Shown here one piece after another: positions 18,139 through 26,596 of a DNA stretch of 57,086 nt. This DNA is from Leclercia adecarboxylata (GTDB taxonomy: Bacteria > Pseudomonadota > Gammaproteobacteria > Enterobacterales > Enterobacteriaceae), in NCBI GenBank assembly GCA_002360945.1, contig DERO01000001.1:1-57086 (forward strand), in the 5' to 3' direction. The notes beneath the pieces are model-generated. The model ran no database searches, was not told where the DNA came from, and saw nothing but the letters and a program-made list of their open reading frames with translations. The translations under genes and the position numbers were made by a program. Every line of letters starts with the position of its first letter. Position 1 is the first letter of the stretch.

Positions 18139-19033
18139 TATTCAACAACTCTCCACGGCGAGAAGCATCGCAGAACGTGAAGTGGCGCGGACGCTGCGTC
18201 GTGAAAAAATTAGCGCCAGCATTCGCTATGTGATCCTGCTGTTTGTTGGCCTGCTGATGCTCTATCCGCTGGTGTGGATGTTCTCGGCGTCGTTCAAACC
18301 GAACCACGAGATCTTCACCACCCTGAGCCTGTGGCCAGCCCACGCCACCTGGGACGGCTTCATTAACGGCTGGAAAACCGGTACCGAGTACAACTTCGGT
18401 CATTACATGCTGAACACCTTCAAGTATGTGATCCCGAAAGTGATCCTGACCATTATCTCCTCCACCATCGTGGCGTACGGCTTTGCCCGCTTCGAGATCC
18501 CGTGGAAGAAGTTCTGGTTCGCGACGCTGATCACCACCATGTTGCTGCCAAGCACCGTGCTGCTGATCCCTCAGTACCTGATGTTCCGTGAAATGGGCAT
18601 GCTGAACAGCTATATGCCGCTGTACCTGCCGCTGGCCTTCGCCACCCAGGGGTTCTTCGTCTTCATGCTGATCCAGTTCCTGCGCGGCGTACCGCGTGAC
18701 ATGGAAGAGGCGGCGCAGATTGACGGCTGTAACTCCATTCAGGTGCTGTGGTACGTAGTCGTGCCCATCCTGAAGCCAGCGATCATCTCCGTGGCGCTGT
18801 TCCAGTTCATGTGGTCAATGAACGACTTTATCGGGCCGCTGATTTACGTCTACAGCGTGGACAAATACCCGATTGCACTGGCTCTGAAAATGTCCATCGA
18901 CGTCACCGAAGGTGCGCCGTGGAACGAAATTCTGGCAATGGCGAGCATCTCCATTCTGCCATCCATCATTGTCTTCTTCCTGGCACAGCGCTACTTCGTA
19001 CAGGGCGTAACCAGCAGCGGAATTAAAGGTTAA
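18131..19033 (+). CDS. togN: oligogalacturonide ABC transporter permease TogN
   Basis: The 300-residue protein is the MalG-type partner permease. After a charged cytoplasmic N-terminus it has six hydrophobic segments and the EAA loop EEAAQIDGCNSIQVLWYVVV. It ends in VQGVTSSGIKG, typical of MalG-type permeases. I chose the ATG at 18131, preceded by GGAGG and overlapping togM by 8 bases; the frame is open further upstream inside togM but encodes nothing familiar. It should form the membrane pore with TogM. Confidence 0.88.
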   Translation: MADIQQLSTARSIAEREVARTLRREKISASIRYVILLFVGLLMLYPLVWMFSASFKPNHEIFTTLSLWPAHATWDGFINGWKTGTEYNFGHYMLNTFKYVIPKVILTIISSTIVAYGFARFEIPWKKFWFATLITTMLLPSTVLLIPQYLMFREMGMLNSYMPLYLPLAFATQGFFVFMLIQFLRGVPRDMEEAAQIDGCNSIQVLWYVVVPILKPAIISVALFQFMWSMNDFIGPLIYVYSVDKYPIALALKMSIDVTEGAPWNEILAMASISILPSIIVFFLAQRYFVQGVTSSGIKG

Positions 19034-19045
19034 GAGGGAAATATC

Positions 19046-20173
19046 ATGGCTGAAGTTATTTTCAACAAACTGGAAAAGGTTTACTCCAACGGCTTCAAAG
19101 CGGTACATGCTATCGACCTGAAAATCGCTGAAGGTGAATTCATGGTAATCGTCGGCCCATCCGGCTGCGCCAAGTCCACCACCCTGCGTATGCTGGCCGG
19201 TCTGGAGACCATCAGCGGCGGCGAAGTGCGCATCGGCGACAAGATCGTCAACAACCTCGCGCCAAAAGAGCGTGGGATTGCGATGGTGTTCCAGAACTAT
19301 GCGCTCTATCCGCACATGACCGTGCGTGAAAACCTGGCCTTTGGCCTGAAGCTGAGCAAGCTGCCAAAAGCGCAGATTGAGGCGCAGGTGAACGAAGCGG
19401 CCAAAATCCTCGAGCTGGATGAGCTGCTGGACCGCCTGCCGCGCCAGCTCTCCGGCGGTCAGGCCCAGCGTGTGGCCGTAGGCCGTGCGATTGTGAAAAA
19501 GCCGGACGTGTTCCTGTTCGATGAACCGCTCTCTAACCTCGATGCCAAACTGCGTGCCTCGATGCGTATCCGTATTTCGGACCTGCACAAGCAGCTGAAG
19601 GCCTCCGGCAAACCGGCGACCACCGTCTACGTGACGCACGACCAGACCGAAGCGATGACCATGGGCGACCGCATCTGCGTGATGAAGCTCGGCCACATCA
19701 TGCAGGTGGATACCCCGGACAACCTGTATCACAAACCGAAAAATATGTTCGTGGCCGGCTTTATCGGCTCGCCGGAGATGAACATCCGCGCCAGCAAACT
19801 GGTGCAGCAGGACGGCCAGCTCTCCCTGACCATCGGCAACCAGACCATGCCGTTAAGCCCTGAGCTGAAAGAGAAAGTCGCCAGCTACGTCGACCAGGAC
19901 ATTTTCTATGGCATCCGCCCGGACTTTGTCTCAATCTCCGATGAGCCCTTCGCCCAGGGCAGCTGCAGCGGCGAGATGGTTCGCGCGGAAAACATGGGGC
20001 ACGAATTCTTCGTGTACCTGAAAGTTGGTGAGTATGAACTGACGGCCCGAATTCCTTCCGATGAAGCTAAGCCGATGATTAACAAAGGCCTTCACCGTAA
20101 GGTGTACTTTAAGTTCGATATGAATAAGTGTCATATTTTTGACGCAAAAACTGAACAGAACATCTCTCTTTAA
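19046..20173 (+). CDS. togA: oligogalacturonide ABC transporter ATPase TogA
   Basis: The 375-residue ATPase is of the MalK/UgpC type, with an N-terminal nucleotide-binding domain and a C-terminal regulatory OB-like domain. The signature LSGGQAQRVAVGRAI, Walker B VFLFDEPLSNLDA and switch histidine (VTHDQTEAM) are intact. Walker A reads GPSGCAKST (37-45), with Ala in place of the usual Gly before Lys; the rest of the motif is normal. The gene starts 12 bases after togN with a GAGGG ribosome binding site. It powers import by TogMN. Confidence 0.9.
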   Translation: MAEVIFNKLEKVYSNGFKAVHAIDLKIAEGEFMVIVGPSGCAKSTTLRMLAGLETISGGEVRIGDKIVNNLAPKERGIAMVFQNYALYPHMTVRENLAFGLKLSKLPKAQIEAQVNEAAKILELDELLDRLPRQLSGGQAQRVAVGRAIVKKPDVFLFDEPLSNLDAKLRASMRIRISDLHKQLKASGKPATTVYVTHDQTEAMTMGDRICVMKLGHIMQVDTPDNLYHKPKNMFVAGFIGSPEMNIRASKLVQQDGQLSLTIGNQTMPLSPELKEKVASYVDQDIFYGIRPDFVSISDEPFAQGSCSGEMVRAENMGHEFFVYLKVGEYELTARIPSDEAKPMINKGLHRKVYFKFDMNKCHIFDAKTEQNISL

Positions 20174-20186
20174 TGGAGTTATAAAA

Positions 20187-21476
20187 ATGAAAAAAGTGCT
20201 TTTAAGCGCCGTTATCTCCGCTACCTTTGGAATGAGTGCCCTACCCACTTTTGCTGCGGACAGCACCGATCTGCGTATGTCCTGGTGGGGCGGCAATGGC
20301 CGTCACCAGGTCACGTTGAAGGCTCTGGAAGAGTTCCACAAACAGAACCCGGATATTAATGTTAAGTCGGAATACACCGGCTGGGATGGACACCTGTCGC
20401 GTCTGACCACCCAGATTGCGGGCGGCACCGAGCCGGACGTGATGCAGACTAACTGGAACTGGCTGCCGATCTTCTCCAAAACCGGTGACGGCTTCTACGA
20501 CCTGAACAAAATGAAGGACGTGATTGACCTGTCTCAGTTCGATCCGAAAGAGCTGCAGTCCACCACGGTGAACGGCAAGCTGAACGGGATCCCAATCTCC
20601 GTGACCGCGCGCGTCTTCTACTTCAACGATGAAGCCTGGAAAAAAGCGGGCGTTGAATACCCGAAAACCTGGGACGATCTGATGGCGGCGGGTAAGGCCT
20701 TTGAGAGCAAACTGGGCAAACAGTACTACCCGGTCGTGCTGGAGCACCAGGATACCCTGGCGCTGCTGAACTCTTATATGATCCAGAAGTACAACATCCC
20801 GGCGGTGGACGAACAGGCGAAGAAATTCTCTTACAGCAAAGAGCAGTGGGTTGAGTTCTTCCAGACCTACAAAAAGCTGATCGACAGCCACGTGATGCCG
20901 GACACCAAGTACTACGCCTCCTTCGGTAAGAGCAACATGTATGAGATGAAGCCGTGGATCGAGGGTGAATGGGGCGGGACCTACATGTGGAACTCCACCA
21001 TCAAGAAATACTCTGACAACCTGAAGCCACCAGCGAAACTGGAGCTGGGCAGCTACCCAATGCTGCCGGGTGCAACCGATGCCGGTCTGTTCTTTAAACC
21101 TGCGCAGATGCTCTCTATCGGTAAATCCACCAAGAACCCGGAAGCCGCAGCGAAAGTGATCAACTTCCTGCTGAACAGCAAAGAAGGCGTTGAGACCCTG
21201 GGTCTGGAGCGTGGCGTACCGCTGAGCAAAGTGGCGGTGAAATACCTGACCGAAGACGGCACCATCAAAGAGAACGATCCGGCGGTTGCGGGCCTGCGTC
21301 TGGCGCAGTCCCTGCCAGCCAAACTCTCCGTATCGCCATACTTTGACGACCCGCAGATTGTGGCTCAGTTCGGCACCTCCCTGCAGTACCTCGACTACGG
21401 TCAGAAAACCGTGGAAGAGACTGCCGCTGACTTCCAGCGTCAGGCTGAACGTATCCTGAAACGTGCAATGCGCTAA
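20187..21476 (+). CDS. togB: oligogalacturonide-binding periplasmic protein TogB
   Basis: The 429-residue protein is a cluster-B extracellular solute-binding protein. A clear signal peptide (MKKVLLSAVISATFG..PTFA) should be cut before ADSTDLRMS, leaving a periplasmic protein of about 406 residues. The segment GNGRHQVTLKALEEFHKQNP and FNEEAW-like FYFNDEAWKKAGVEYPKTWD are family blocks. The start at 20187 follows a TGGAG site and gives the signal peptide; the frame extends 16 codons upstream inside togA. It delivers oligogalacturonides to TogMNA. A strong terminator follows. Confidence 0.88.
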   Translation: MKKVLLSAVISATFGMSALPTFAADSTDLRMSWWGGNGRHQVTLKALEEFHKQNPDINVKSEYTGWDGHLSRLTTQIAGGTEPDVMQTNWNWLPIFSKTGDGFYDLNKMKDVIDLSQFDPKELQSTTVNGKLNGIPISVTARVFYFNDEAWKKAGVEYPKTWDDLMAAGKAFESKLGKQYYPVVLEHQDTLALLNSYMIQKYNIPAVDEQAKKFSYSKEQWVEFFQTYKKLIDSHVMPDTKYYASFGKSNMYEMKPWIEGEWGGTYMWNSTIKKYSDNLKPPAKLELGSYPMLPGATDAGLFFKPAQMLSIGKSTKNPEAAAKVINFLLNSKEGVETLGLERGVPLSKVAVKYLTEDGTIKENDPAVAGLRLAQSLPAKLSVSPYFDDPQIVAQFGTSLQYLDYGQKTVEETAADFQRQAERILKRAMR

Positions 21477-21492
21477 TTAGCTTAGGTTATCA

Positions 21493-21525
21493 ATACCCTA
21501 CCGTTATGCGGTGGGGTATTTTTTT
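21493..21525 (+). terminator. Rho-independent terminator after togB
   Basis: ATACCCTACCG, five-base loop, CGGTGGGGTAT and seven T form a strong hairpin between togB and the first ogl gene. It would attenuate the downstream gene unless readthrough or a separate promoter exists. Confidence 0.85.
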
Positions 21526-21542
21526 ATCTGAAGGAACATGCC

Positions 21543-22670
21543 ATGAAAGGAAAAATCATCCCCCTGAATTTTCGCACCCGTCAGGACAGTCAAACCGGAC
21601 ACGAGGTGATACGCCTGACGCCGCCGCACATCATCTGTCACCGTAACTACTTCTATCAGAAATGCTTTACCCGCGATGGCAGCAAGCTGATCTTTGGCGG
21701 CGCCTTTGAGGGCCACTGGAACTACTACCTGCTGGACATTGAACAGCAAAAGGCAACCCAGCTAACCGACGGCGCGGGTGACAACACCTTCGGCGGATTT
21801 CTCTCTGCGGACGATACGTCCCTGTGGTACGTGAAAGAGAGCCGCGAATTGCGCCGCGTCGATCTTGAGAGCCTGGAAGAGTATGTGGTGTATGAGGTCG
21901 ATAACGACTGGGTGGCCTATGGCACCTGGGTAGCGAACTCTGACTGTACGAAACTGGTGGGCATCGAGATCAAAAAAAGCGACTGGCAACCGCTCACCGA
22001 CTGGAGCAAGTTCCGCGCGTTTTATTTCACTAACCCGGAATGCCGCCTGATCAATATCGATCTGCAAACCGGCGAACGGCGGGTGATTTTGCAGGAGAAA
22101 CGCTGGCTCGGGCACCCGATTTACCGCCCGTTCGACGACAGCACGGTGGCGTTTTGTCACGAGGGCCCGCGCGATGCGATCGATGCGCGGATGTGGCTGA
22201 TCGATGAGGATGGCAGCAATCTGCGCAAGGTTCGCCAGCATGCAGAGGGCGAGAGCTTTACCCACGAGTTCTGGGTGCCGGACGGCTCGGCGCTCTATTA
22301 CGTGGCGCACAAGGAGAACGATCCGCAGCGCTACCTGTTCAGCGCCGATCCGCAAACGCTGGAAAACCGTCAGCTGATGGCGATCCCGCCCTGCTCCCAC
22401 CTGATGAGTAACCACGACGGCTCGCTGATCGTCGGCGATGGTGCGCCGCACAATACCGGGGATATCAGCCTCAACGATCCCTTCATCTGGGTGTTCGATA
22501 TTGCACAAGGCACGCAAACTGCCATCTGCCAGCACAACACCAGTTGGAAAGTGCTGGACGGCGACCGCCAGGTCACCCACCCGCACCCGTCGTTTTCACC
22601 GGATAACAAGTGGGTGCTGTATACCTCGGACGAAGAAGGGATGCCGGCGCTGTATCTCGCCCGGGTGTGA
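21543..22670 (+). CDS. ogl: oligogalacturonate lyase, copy 1
   Basis: The 375-residue protein is a family 22 polysaccharide lyase with a seven-bladed beta-propeller. It splits digalacturonate and unsaturated digalacturonate in the cytoplasm to give 4,5-unsaturated galacturonate. Residues that match the known Yersinia Ogl site are present: catalytic His241 (THEFWVP), and Mn ligands His286 (PCSHLMSN), Gln343, His346 and His348 (RQVTHPHPSF). It is a paralogue of the gene at 26597, shorter by 16 residues mainly near position 260-340 and at the C-terminus. It lies 66 bases after togB behind a terminator; no KdgR box of its own is seen. Confidence 0.92.
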   Translation: MKGKIIPLNFRTRQDSQTGHEVIRLTPPHIICHRNYFYQKCFTRDGSKLIFGGAFEGHWNYYLLDIEQQKATQLTDGAGDNTFGGFLSADDTSLWYVKESRELRRVDLESLEEYVVYEVDNDWVAYGTWVANSDCTKLVGIEIKKSDWQPLTDWSKFRAFYFTNPECRLINIDLQTGERRVILQEKRWLGHPIYRPFDDSTVAFCHEGPRDAIDARMWLIDEDGSNLRKVRQHAEGESFTHEFWVPDGSALYYVAHKENDPQRYLFSADPQTLENRQLMAIPPCSHLMSNHDGSLIVGDGAPHNTGDISLNDPFIWVFDIAQGTQTAICQHNTSWKVLDGDRQVTHPHPSFSPDNKWVLYTSDEEGMPALYLARV

Positions 22671-22675
22671 AAAAA

Positions 22676-22743
22676 GCCGGGTGGCGGCTACGCCTTACCC
22701 GGCCTACGGTTTTGTAGGCCCGGCAAGCAAAGCGCCGCCGGGC
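22676..22743. repeat. REP pair (BIME)
   Basis: Two inverted REP units, GCCGGGTGGCGGCTACGCC.. (22676-22707) and ..AGCGCCGCCGGGC (22714-22743), flank a six-base spacer between convergent ogl and araE. The right unit is nearly the same as the REP at 3150-3179. The hairpin may also stabilise or end both transcripts. Confidence 0.8.
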
Positions 22744-22750
22744 GTTAACC

Positions 22751-24166
22751 TCACACGCCGATGTTTCTTAACTTCTCCCCGGACATCAGCTTGCGCTCGA
22801 TGTGCTCCAGGGTGACGCCTTTGGTTTCGGGGATCAGCCAGAAGGTGATGCCAATAAAGACCACGTTCAGCACCGTATACAGCCAGAAGGTTCCCGCCGC
22901 GCCGATAGCATCCAGCAGAGTCAGGAAGGTGGCGCCAATGATCATGTTCGACACCCAGTTGGTGGTGGTGGAACAGGTGATCCCGAAGTCGCGGCATTTC
23001 AGCGGCTGAATTTCAGAGCACAGGATCCACACTACCGGGGCAGCGCTCATCGCGTAACCCGCGATGCACATCATCGTCATACCCACCGAGAGCCAGGACA
23101 AGCTGCTGGACGCCGTACCGTTATCAAACTGCATCAGGCAGTAGCCGAGGATCAGCGTCCCCAGCGCCATCACGCTAAAACCAATTTTCAGGGCCGGTTT
23201 GCGACCCGCTTTGTCGACGGTAAACACCGCAATAAAGGTGGCAAACATAAAGGTCAGCCCCACCACCAGGGTGGCGATCATCTGCTGTTCGGTGGTGGTG
23301 AATCCGGCCATTTTGAAAATACGCGGCGCGTAATACATGATGATATTCATGCCGGTAAACTGCTGCATCGCCTGCAGGAGCATGCCGAGGAATACCGCGC
23401 GACGGACGTTGCGGTTTATTTTGAATAACGACCAGCCACCCTGTTTCAGCTTGAGGCTTTCGCGGATCTCGTTCAGCTCTTCACGCGCTTTCTCAGAGGT
23501 ATCGCGCAGCATCCGCAGCACCTCTTCCGCCTCGACGTGTCGTCCTTTTTGCGCCAGCCAGCGTGGACTGTTGGGCAAAAAGATCACCAGCACAATCAGC
23601 AATACCGCCGGGAGTGCCAGGACACCCAGCATGGCGCGCCAGTTGCCGCTGTAGCTGAAATACGTATCAGAGAGAAAGGCCAGCACGATACCGAGCGTCA
23701 CCATCAGCTGGTACATGCTGATCATTTTGCCGCGAACGTTTTCGCTCGCCATCTCCGAGAGATAGAGGGGGGCGGTGTAGGAGGCAATCCCCACGGCCAC
23801 GCCCAGCAGCACGCGAGAAAGCAGTAGCGCCTCCACGCCCGTGGCAAACGCGGAGCCCAGCGAGCCGGCCACAAACAGAACGGCGCCCACCATCAGGCTG
23901 TATTTTCGCCCGAGACGGAATGAGAGCCAGCCGTTGAACAGGGCACCCACTGCAGCACCCAGCATCATACTGCTCACCACCCACTCCTGCAGGCGATTGC
24001 TGAGCGTAAAGTGATCGGTGATAAAAGGTAGCGCACCGGCAATAACGCCGATGTCCAGCCCAAACAGTAAACCGGCCACCGCTGCGGAAACGGACACAAA
24101 CAGGTTCATCCTGCGGGTATCGCGCAGGGCGCGGGGCATAAAGGTAGAGTCGTTTATTGATGTCAT
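22751..24166 (-). CDS. araE: arabinose:H+ symporter AraE
   Basis: AraE is the low-affinity L-arabinose/proton symporter of the sugar porter (MFS) family in the inner membrane. The 471-residue product has twelve hydrophobic segments and the family motifs [45 protein letters not shown] and PETKGVTLE. It is close to E. coli AraE throughout. Its place next to kduD is conserved with E. coli. AraC- and CRP-like sites lie upstream in an E. coli-like arrangement. Convergent with ogl copy 1, separated by a REP pair. Confidence 0.95.
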   Translation of the reverse strand: MTSINDSTFMPRALRDTRRMNLFVSVSAAVAGLLFGLDIGVIAGALPFITDHFTLSNRLQEWVVSSMMLGAAVGALFNGWLSFRLGRKYSLMVGAVLFVAGSLGSAFATGVEALLLSRVLLGVAVGIASYTAPLYLSEMASENVRGKMISMYQLMVTLGIVLAFLSDTYFSYSGNWRAMLGVLALPAVLLIVLVIFLPNSPRWLAQKGRHVEAEEVLRMLRDTSEKAREELNEIRESLKLKQGGWSLFKINRNVRRAVFLGMLLQAMQQFTGMNIIMYYAPRIFKMAGFTTTEQQMIATLVVGLTFMFATFIAVFTVDKAGRKPALKIGFSVMALGTLILGYCLMQFDNGTASSSLSWLSVGMTMMCIAGYAMSAAPVVWILCSEIQPLKCRDFGITCSTTTNWVSNMIIGATFLTLLDAIGAAGTFWLYTVLNVVFIGITFWLIPETKGVTLEHIERKLMSGEKLRNIGV

Positions 24167-24247
24167 ATTTTCCTGCCTGAACAGCGTAAGACGTTAAATG
24201 AAATTACGAGAAACCCTGAAAAAGTGTCAGGTCGTATAACGTGAAAA

Positions 24248-24264
24248 TATGGATTTATCAGCTG
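24248..24264 (+). promoter_or_regulatory. AraC half-site upstream of araE
   Basis: TATGGATTTATCAGCTG fits the reverse complement of the AraC half-site (TATGGA-N7-GCTA) with one mismatch, 82 bases from the araE start. A weaker half-site would be expected 21 bases closer to the gene (24227-24243). Confidence 0.6.
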
Positions 24265-24277
24265 GCAGGGTGCGATC

Positions 24278-24293
24278 TGTGATGGACATTACA
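24278..24293. promoter_or_regulatory. CRP site upstream of araE
   Basis: TGTGATGGACATTACA matches the CRP palindrome TGTGA-N6-TCACA in 9 of 10 positions. It lies upstream of the AraC half-site as seen from araE. Confidence 0.65.
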
Positions 24294-24356
24294 ATTTAAA
24301 ACAAGGATGAATATTCACCACTTTTTGTTAAAAACATGATTTATAGAGAATAAATA

Positions 24357-24372
24357 TGTGATACGCGTCATT
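24357..24372. promoter_or_regulatory. second possible CRP site, araE upstream region
   Basis: TGTGATACGCGTCATT matches CRP in 8 of 10 positions. It lies 65 bases further upstream of the first site; its target is uncertain. Confidence 0.4.
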
Positions 24373-24432
24373 TTGATAAAAAGGCTATGGATTTTTCTCT
24401 TTCATCCATATGGACAATGACTTATTTGGCGC

Positions 24433-24462
24433 AAAAAAAACCTCCGCCCGGGGGCAGAGGTT
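24433..24462 (-). terminator. Rho-independent terminator after kduD
   Basis: Read on the minus strand, CCTCTGCCC pairs with GGGCGGAGG and is followed by a run of eight T. It ends the kduI-kduD transcript. Confidence 0.88.
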
Positions 24463-24480
24463 TACTGGCATGGACGGGAA

Positions 24481-25242
24481 TTAACGCGCCAGCCAGCCGC
24501 CATCAACCGCTACGGTGTAGCCGTTGATGTAGTCAGATGCGCTGGACGCCAGGAACACAACCGGCCCCATCAGATCGCCTGGCAGACCCCAACGACCCGC
24601 CGGGATACGCTCGAGGATCGCCGCGCTGCGCTCTTCGTCAGCACGCAGCTGCTGGGTGTTGTTGGTGGCCATGTAGCCCGGTGCGATGGCGTTAACGTTG
24701 ATGTTGTGCTGCGCCCATTCGTTCGCCAGCAGACGGGTCACGCCCATTACGCCGCTTTTGGAGGCGGTGTAAGAAGGCACGCGGATGCCGCCCTGGAAGG
24801 AGAGCATGGAGGCGATATTAATGATTTTGCCGCCGTTGCCCTGCGCGATGAAGTGCTTCGCCGCCGCCTGAGACATGAAGAAGACGCTCTTGATGTTCAG
24901 GTTCATCACGTCGTCCCAGTCCTGCTCGCTGAAGTTGATCGCGTCTTCGCGACGGATCAGACCGGCGTTGTTGACCAGAATGTCGATTTTACCGAATTCA
25001 GCCACCGCACGATCCAGCAGCTCAGGAATGGCGTCGATTTTACGCAGGTCAGCGGTCAGGCTCAGGAAACGACGGCCCAGTGCGGTCACACGCTCGATGG
25101 TCTCCTGCGGCTCAACGATGTTGATCCCGACGATGTCACAGCCGGCTTCCGCCAGACCGACCGCCATACCCTGGCCCAGACCGGTATCACAACCGGTAAC
25201 GACCGCAACTTTACCCTGCAGAGAAAATGCATCAAGAATCAT
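24481..25242 (-). CDS. kduD: 2-dehydro-3-deoxy-D-gluconate 5-dehydrogenase KduD
   Basis: KduD is the NAD-dependent short-chain dehydrogenase that reduces 2,5-diketo-3-deoxygluconate to 2-keto-3-deoxygluconate, the last step before the shared KDG pathway. The 253-residue product shows the cofactor motif TGCDTGLG (16-23), NNAG (91-94) and the catalytic Ser145, Tyr158 and Lys162 (YTASK). It lies 62 bases after kduI on the same strand and shares its transcript; a terminator follows. The pair is conserved in E. coli at the same position. Confidence 0.96.
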   Translation of the reverse strand: MILDAFSLQGKVAVVTGCDTGLGQGMAVGLAEAGCDIVGINIVEPQETIERVTALGRRFLSLTADLRKIDAIPELLDRAVAEFGKIDILVNNAGLIRREDAINFSEQDWDDVMNLNIKSVFFMSQAAAKHFIAQGNGGKIINIASMLSFQGGIRVPSYTASKSGVMGVTRLLANEWAQHNINVNAIAPGYMATNNTQQLRADEERSAAILERIPAGRWGLPGDLMGPVVFLASSASDYINGYTVAVDGGWLAR

Positions 25243-25304
25243 TTTTTATCCTTTATCTTTCAGCGCCTGAACGAACAGGCAAGTTTGTGCTTAACTGTCC
25301 GCGA

Positions 25305-26141
25305 CTAGCGCAGATCCTTAACGGCTACGTGGTCCATATCATCAAAGACCTGGTTTTCACCCACCATGCCCCAGATGAAGGTATAGGCACGCGTGCCCAC
25401 GCCCGAGTGAATAGACCAGCTTGGTGAGATCACCGCCTGCTCGTTATGCATCACGATATGGCGCGTCTCCTGCGGCTGTCCCATCATGTGGAATACACAG
25501 GCGTCTTCTTCCATGTTGAAGTAGAAGTACACTTCCATGCGGCGCTCATGGGTATGGCACGGCATGGTGTTCCACAGGTTGCCCGGATCAAGCTCGGTCA
25601 GCCCCATGCTGAGCTGGCAGGTTTCCAGCACATCAGGAACGAAGTATTTGTTAATGGTGCGGCGGTTGCTGGTGAGGTTGTCACCCAGAGTGACTGGCGC
25701 AACGTCTGCCGGGGTCACTTTTTTGGTTGGATAGGTGGTGTGTGCCGGGGCGCAGTTATAGTAGAACTTCGCCGGTTTGCTGCTATCGACGCTGGCGAAG
25801 ACCACTTCCTGCGCGCCTTTGCCGACGTACAGGGCATCGCGATGGCCGATCTCGTAGCAGTAACCGTCAACGGTAATGGTGCCCGGGCCGCCGATGTTAA
25901 TCACGCCCAGCTCACGACGTTCAAGGAAGAAGCTGACGCCGAGCTGCTTGCCCACTTCGCCACCAACGGAGACCGTTTTGGTCACCGGCTTGATGCCGCC
26001 GACGATAATGCGGTCAATGTGGCTGTACACCATGGTGTACTCATCCGCGACAAACACTTTCTCGACTAAAAACTCATCGCGCAGACCCTGGGTATCCAGC
26101 GTTTTCGCATGCGCGCTGTGGATGCTTTGTCTGACTTCCAC
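25305..26141 (-). CDS. kduI: 5-keto-4-deoxyuronate isomerase KduI
   Basis: KduI isomerises 5-keto-4-deoxyuronate to 2,5-diketo-3-deoxygluconate in the cytoplasm. The 278-residue length equals E. coli KduI, and the zinc ligands fall on the same numbers: His196, His198 and Glu203 in [10 protein letters not shown], and His245 in SIHSG. It follows KdgF and precedes KduD in the pathway. Gene order is kduI then kduD on the minus strand. A strong KdgR box lies about 110 bases upstream. Confidence 0.96.
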   Translation of the reverse strand: MEVRQSIHSAHAKTLDTQGLRDEFLVEKVFVADEYTMVYSHIDRIIVGGIKPVTKTVSVGGEVGKQLGVSFFLERRELGVINIGGPGTITVDGYCYEIGHRDALYVGKGAQEVVFASVDSSKPAKFYYNCAPAHTTYPTKKVTPADVAPVTLGDNLTSNRRTINKYFVPDVLETCQLSMGLTELDPGNLWNTMPCHTHERRMEVYFYFNMEEDACVFHMMGQPQETRHIVMHNEQAVISPSWSIHSGVGTRAYTFIWGMVGENQVFDDMDHVAVKDLR

Positions 26142-26248
26142 ATTAACCTCCAGAATTTATCGGCCGCAAAGGCCAGGATAATTAACAAAACGGCGTTCCG
26201 TTTTCATGATGGACACATATTATCTGCTGTGAAATGGGTTTTCAATTA

Positions 26249-26270
26249 CATTTAAAACGATGTTTCACTT
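26249..26270. promoter_or_regulatory. KdgR box upstream of kduI
   Basis: CATTTAAAACGATGTTTCAC contains the palindrome AAAACGATGTTTC, closely like the box before kdgF. It lies in the region between divergent kduI and ogl copy 2. Confidence 0.8.
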
Positions 26271-26494
26271 TTTCTGTAAGTTAATCTCAAAATTGCAGTT
26301 GCGATCACGAATGTCAGGGAGTTGACAGCGCTTTGTTAAAACAGATGTTTAAAACACACTGATCAATCTCTAATTTAAACAATAAGATATATAAAAATAA
26401 AAAATTGATATTGGGATGCTAAAAATCTGAACAGATGTAAAGAGAATGATGAGTTTGCGGGCTTTTACTTCAGAAGTGCGCCACCAGTCACACA

Positions 26495-26517
26495 CACTGA
26501 AACGATGTTTTGATATT
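26495..26517. promoter_or_regulatory. KdgR box upstream of ogl copy 2
   Basis: CACTGAAACGATGTTTTGAT has the KdgR core TGAAACGATGTTTTG, about 80 bases before the ogl start. Between this and the kduI box, TTAAAACAGATGTTTAAAA (26336-26354) is a further weak match. Confidence 0.75.
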
Positions 26518-26596
26518 TTAACACCCAGTTTTTAAACTCATATTTTACCGATCGGACCGCAGGCAAAATCCTGCCGTCGAATTCAAGGAGCGCATC

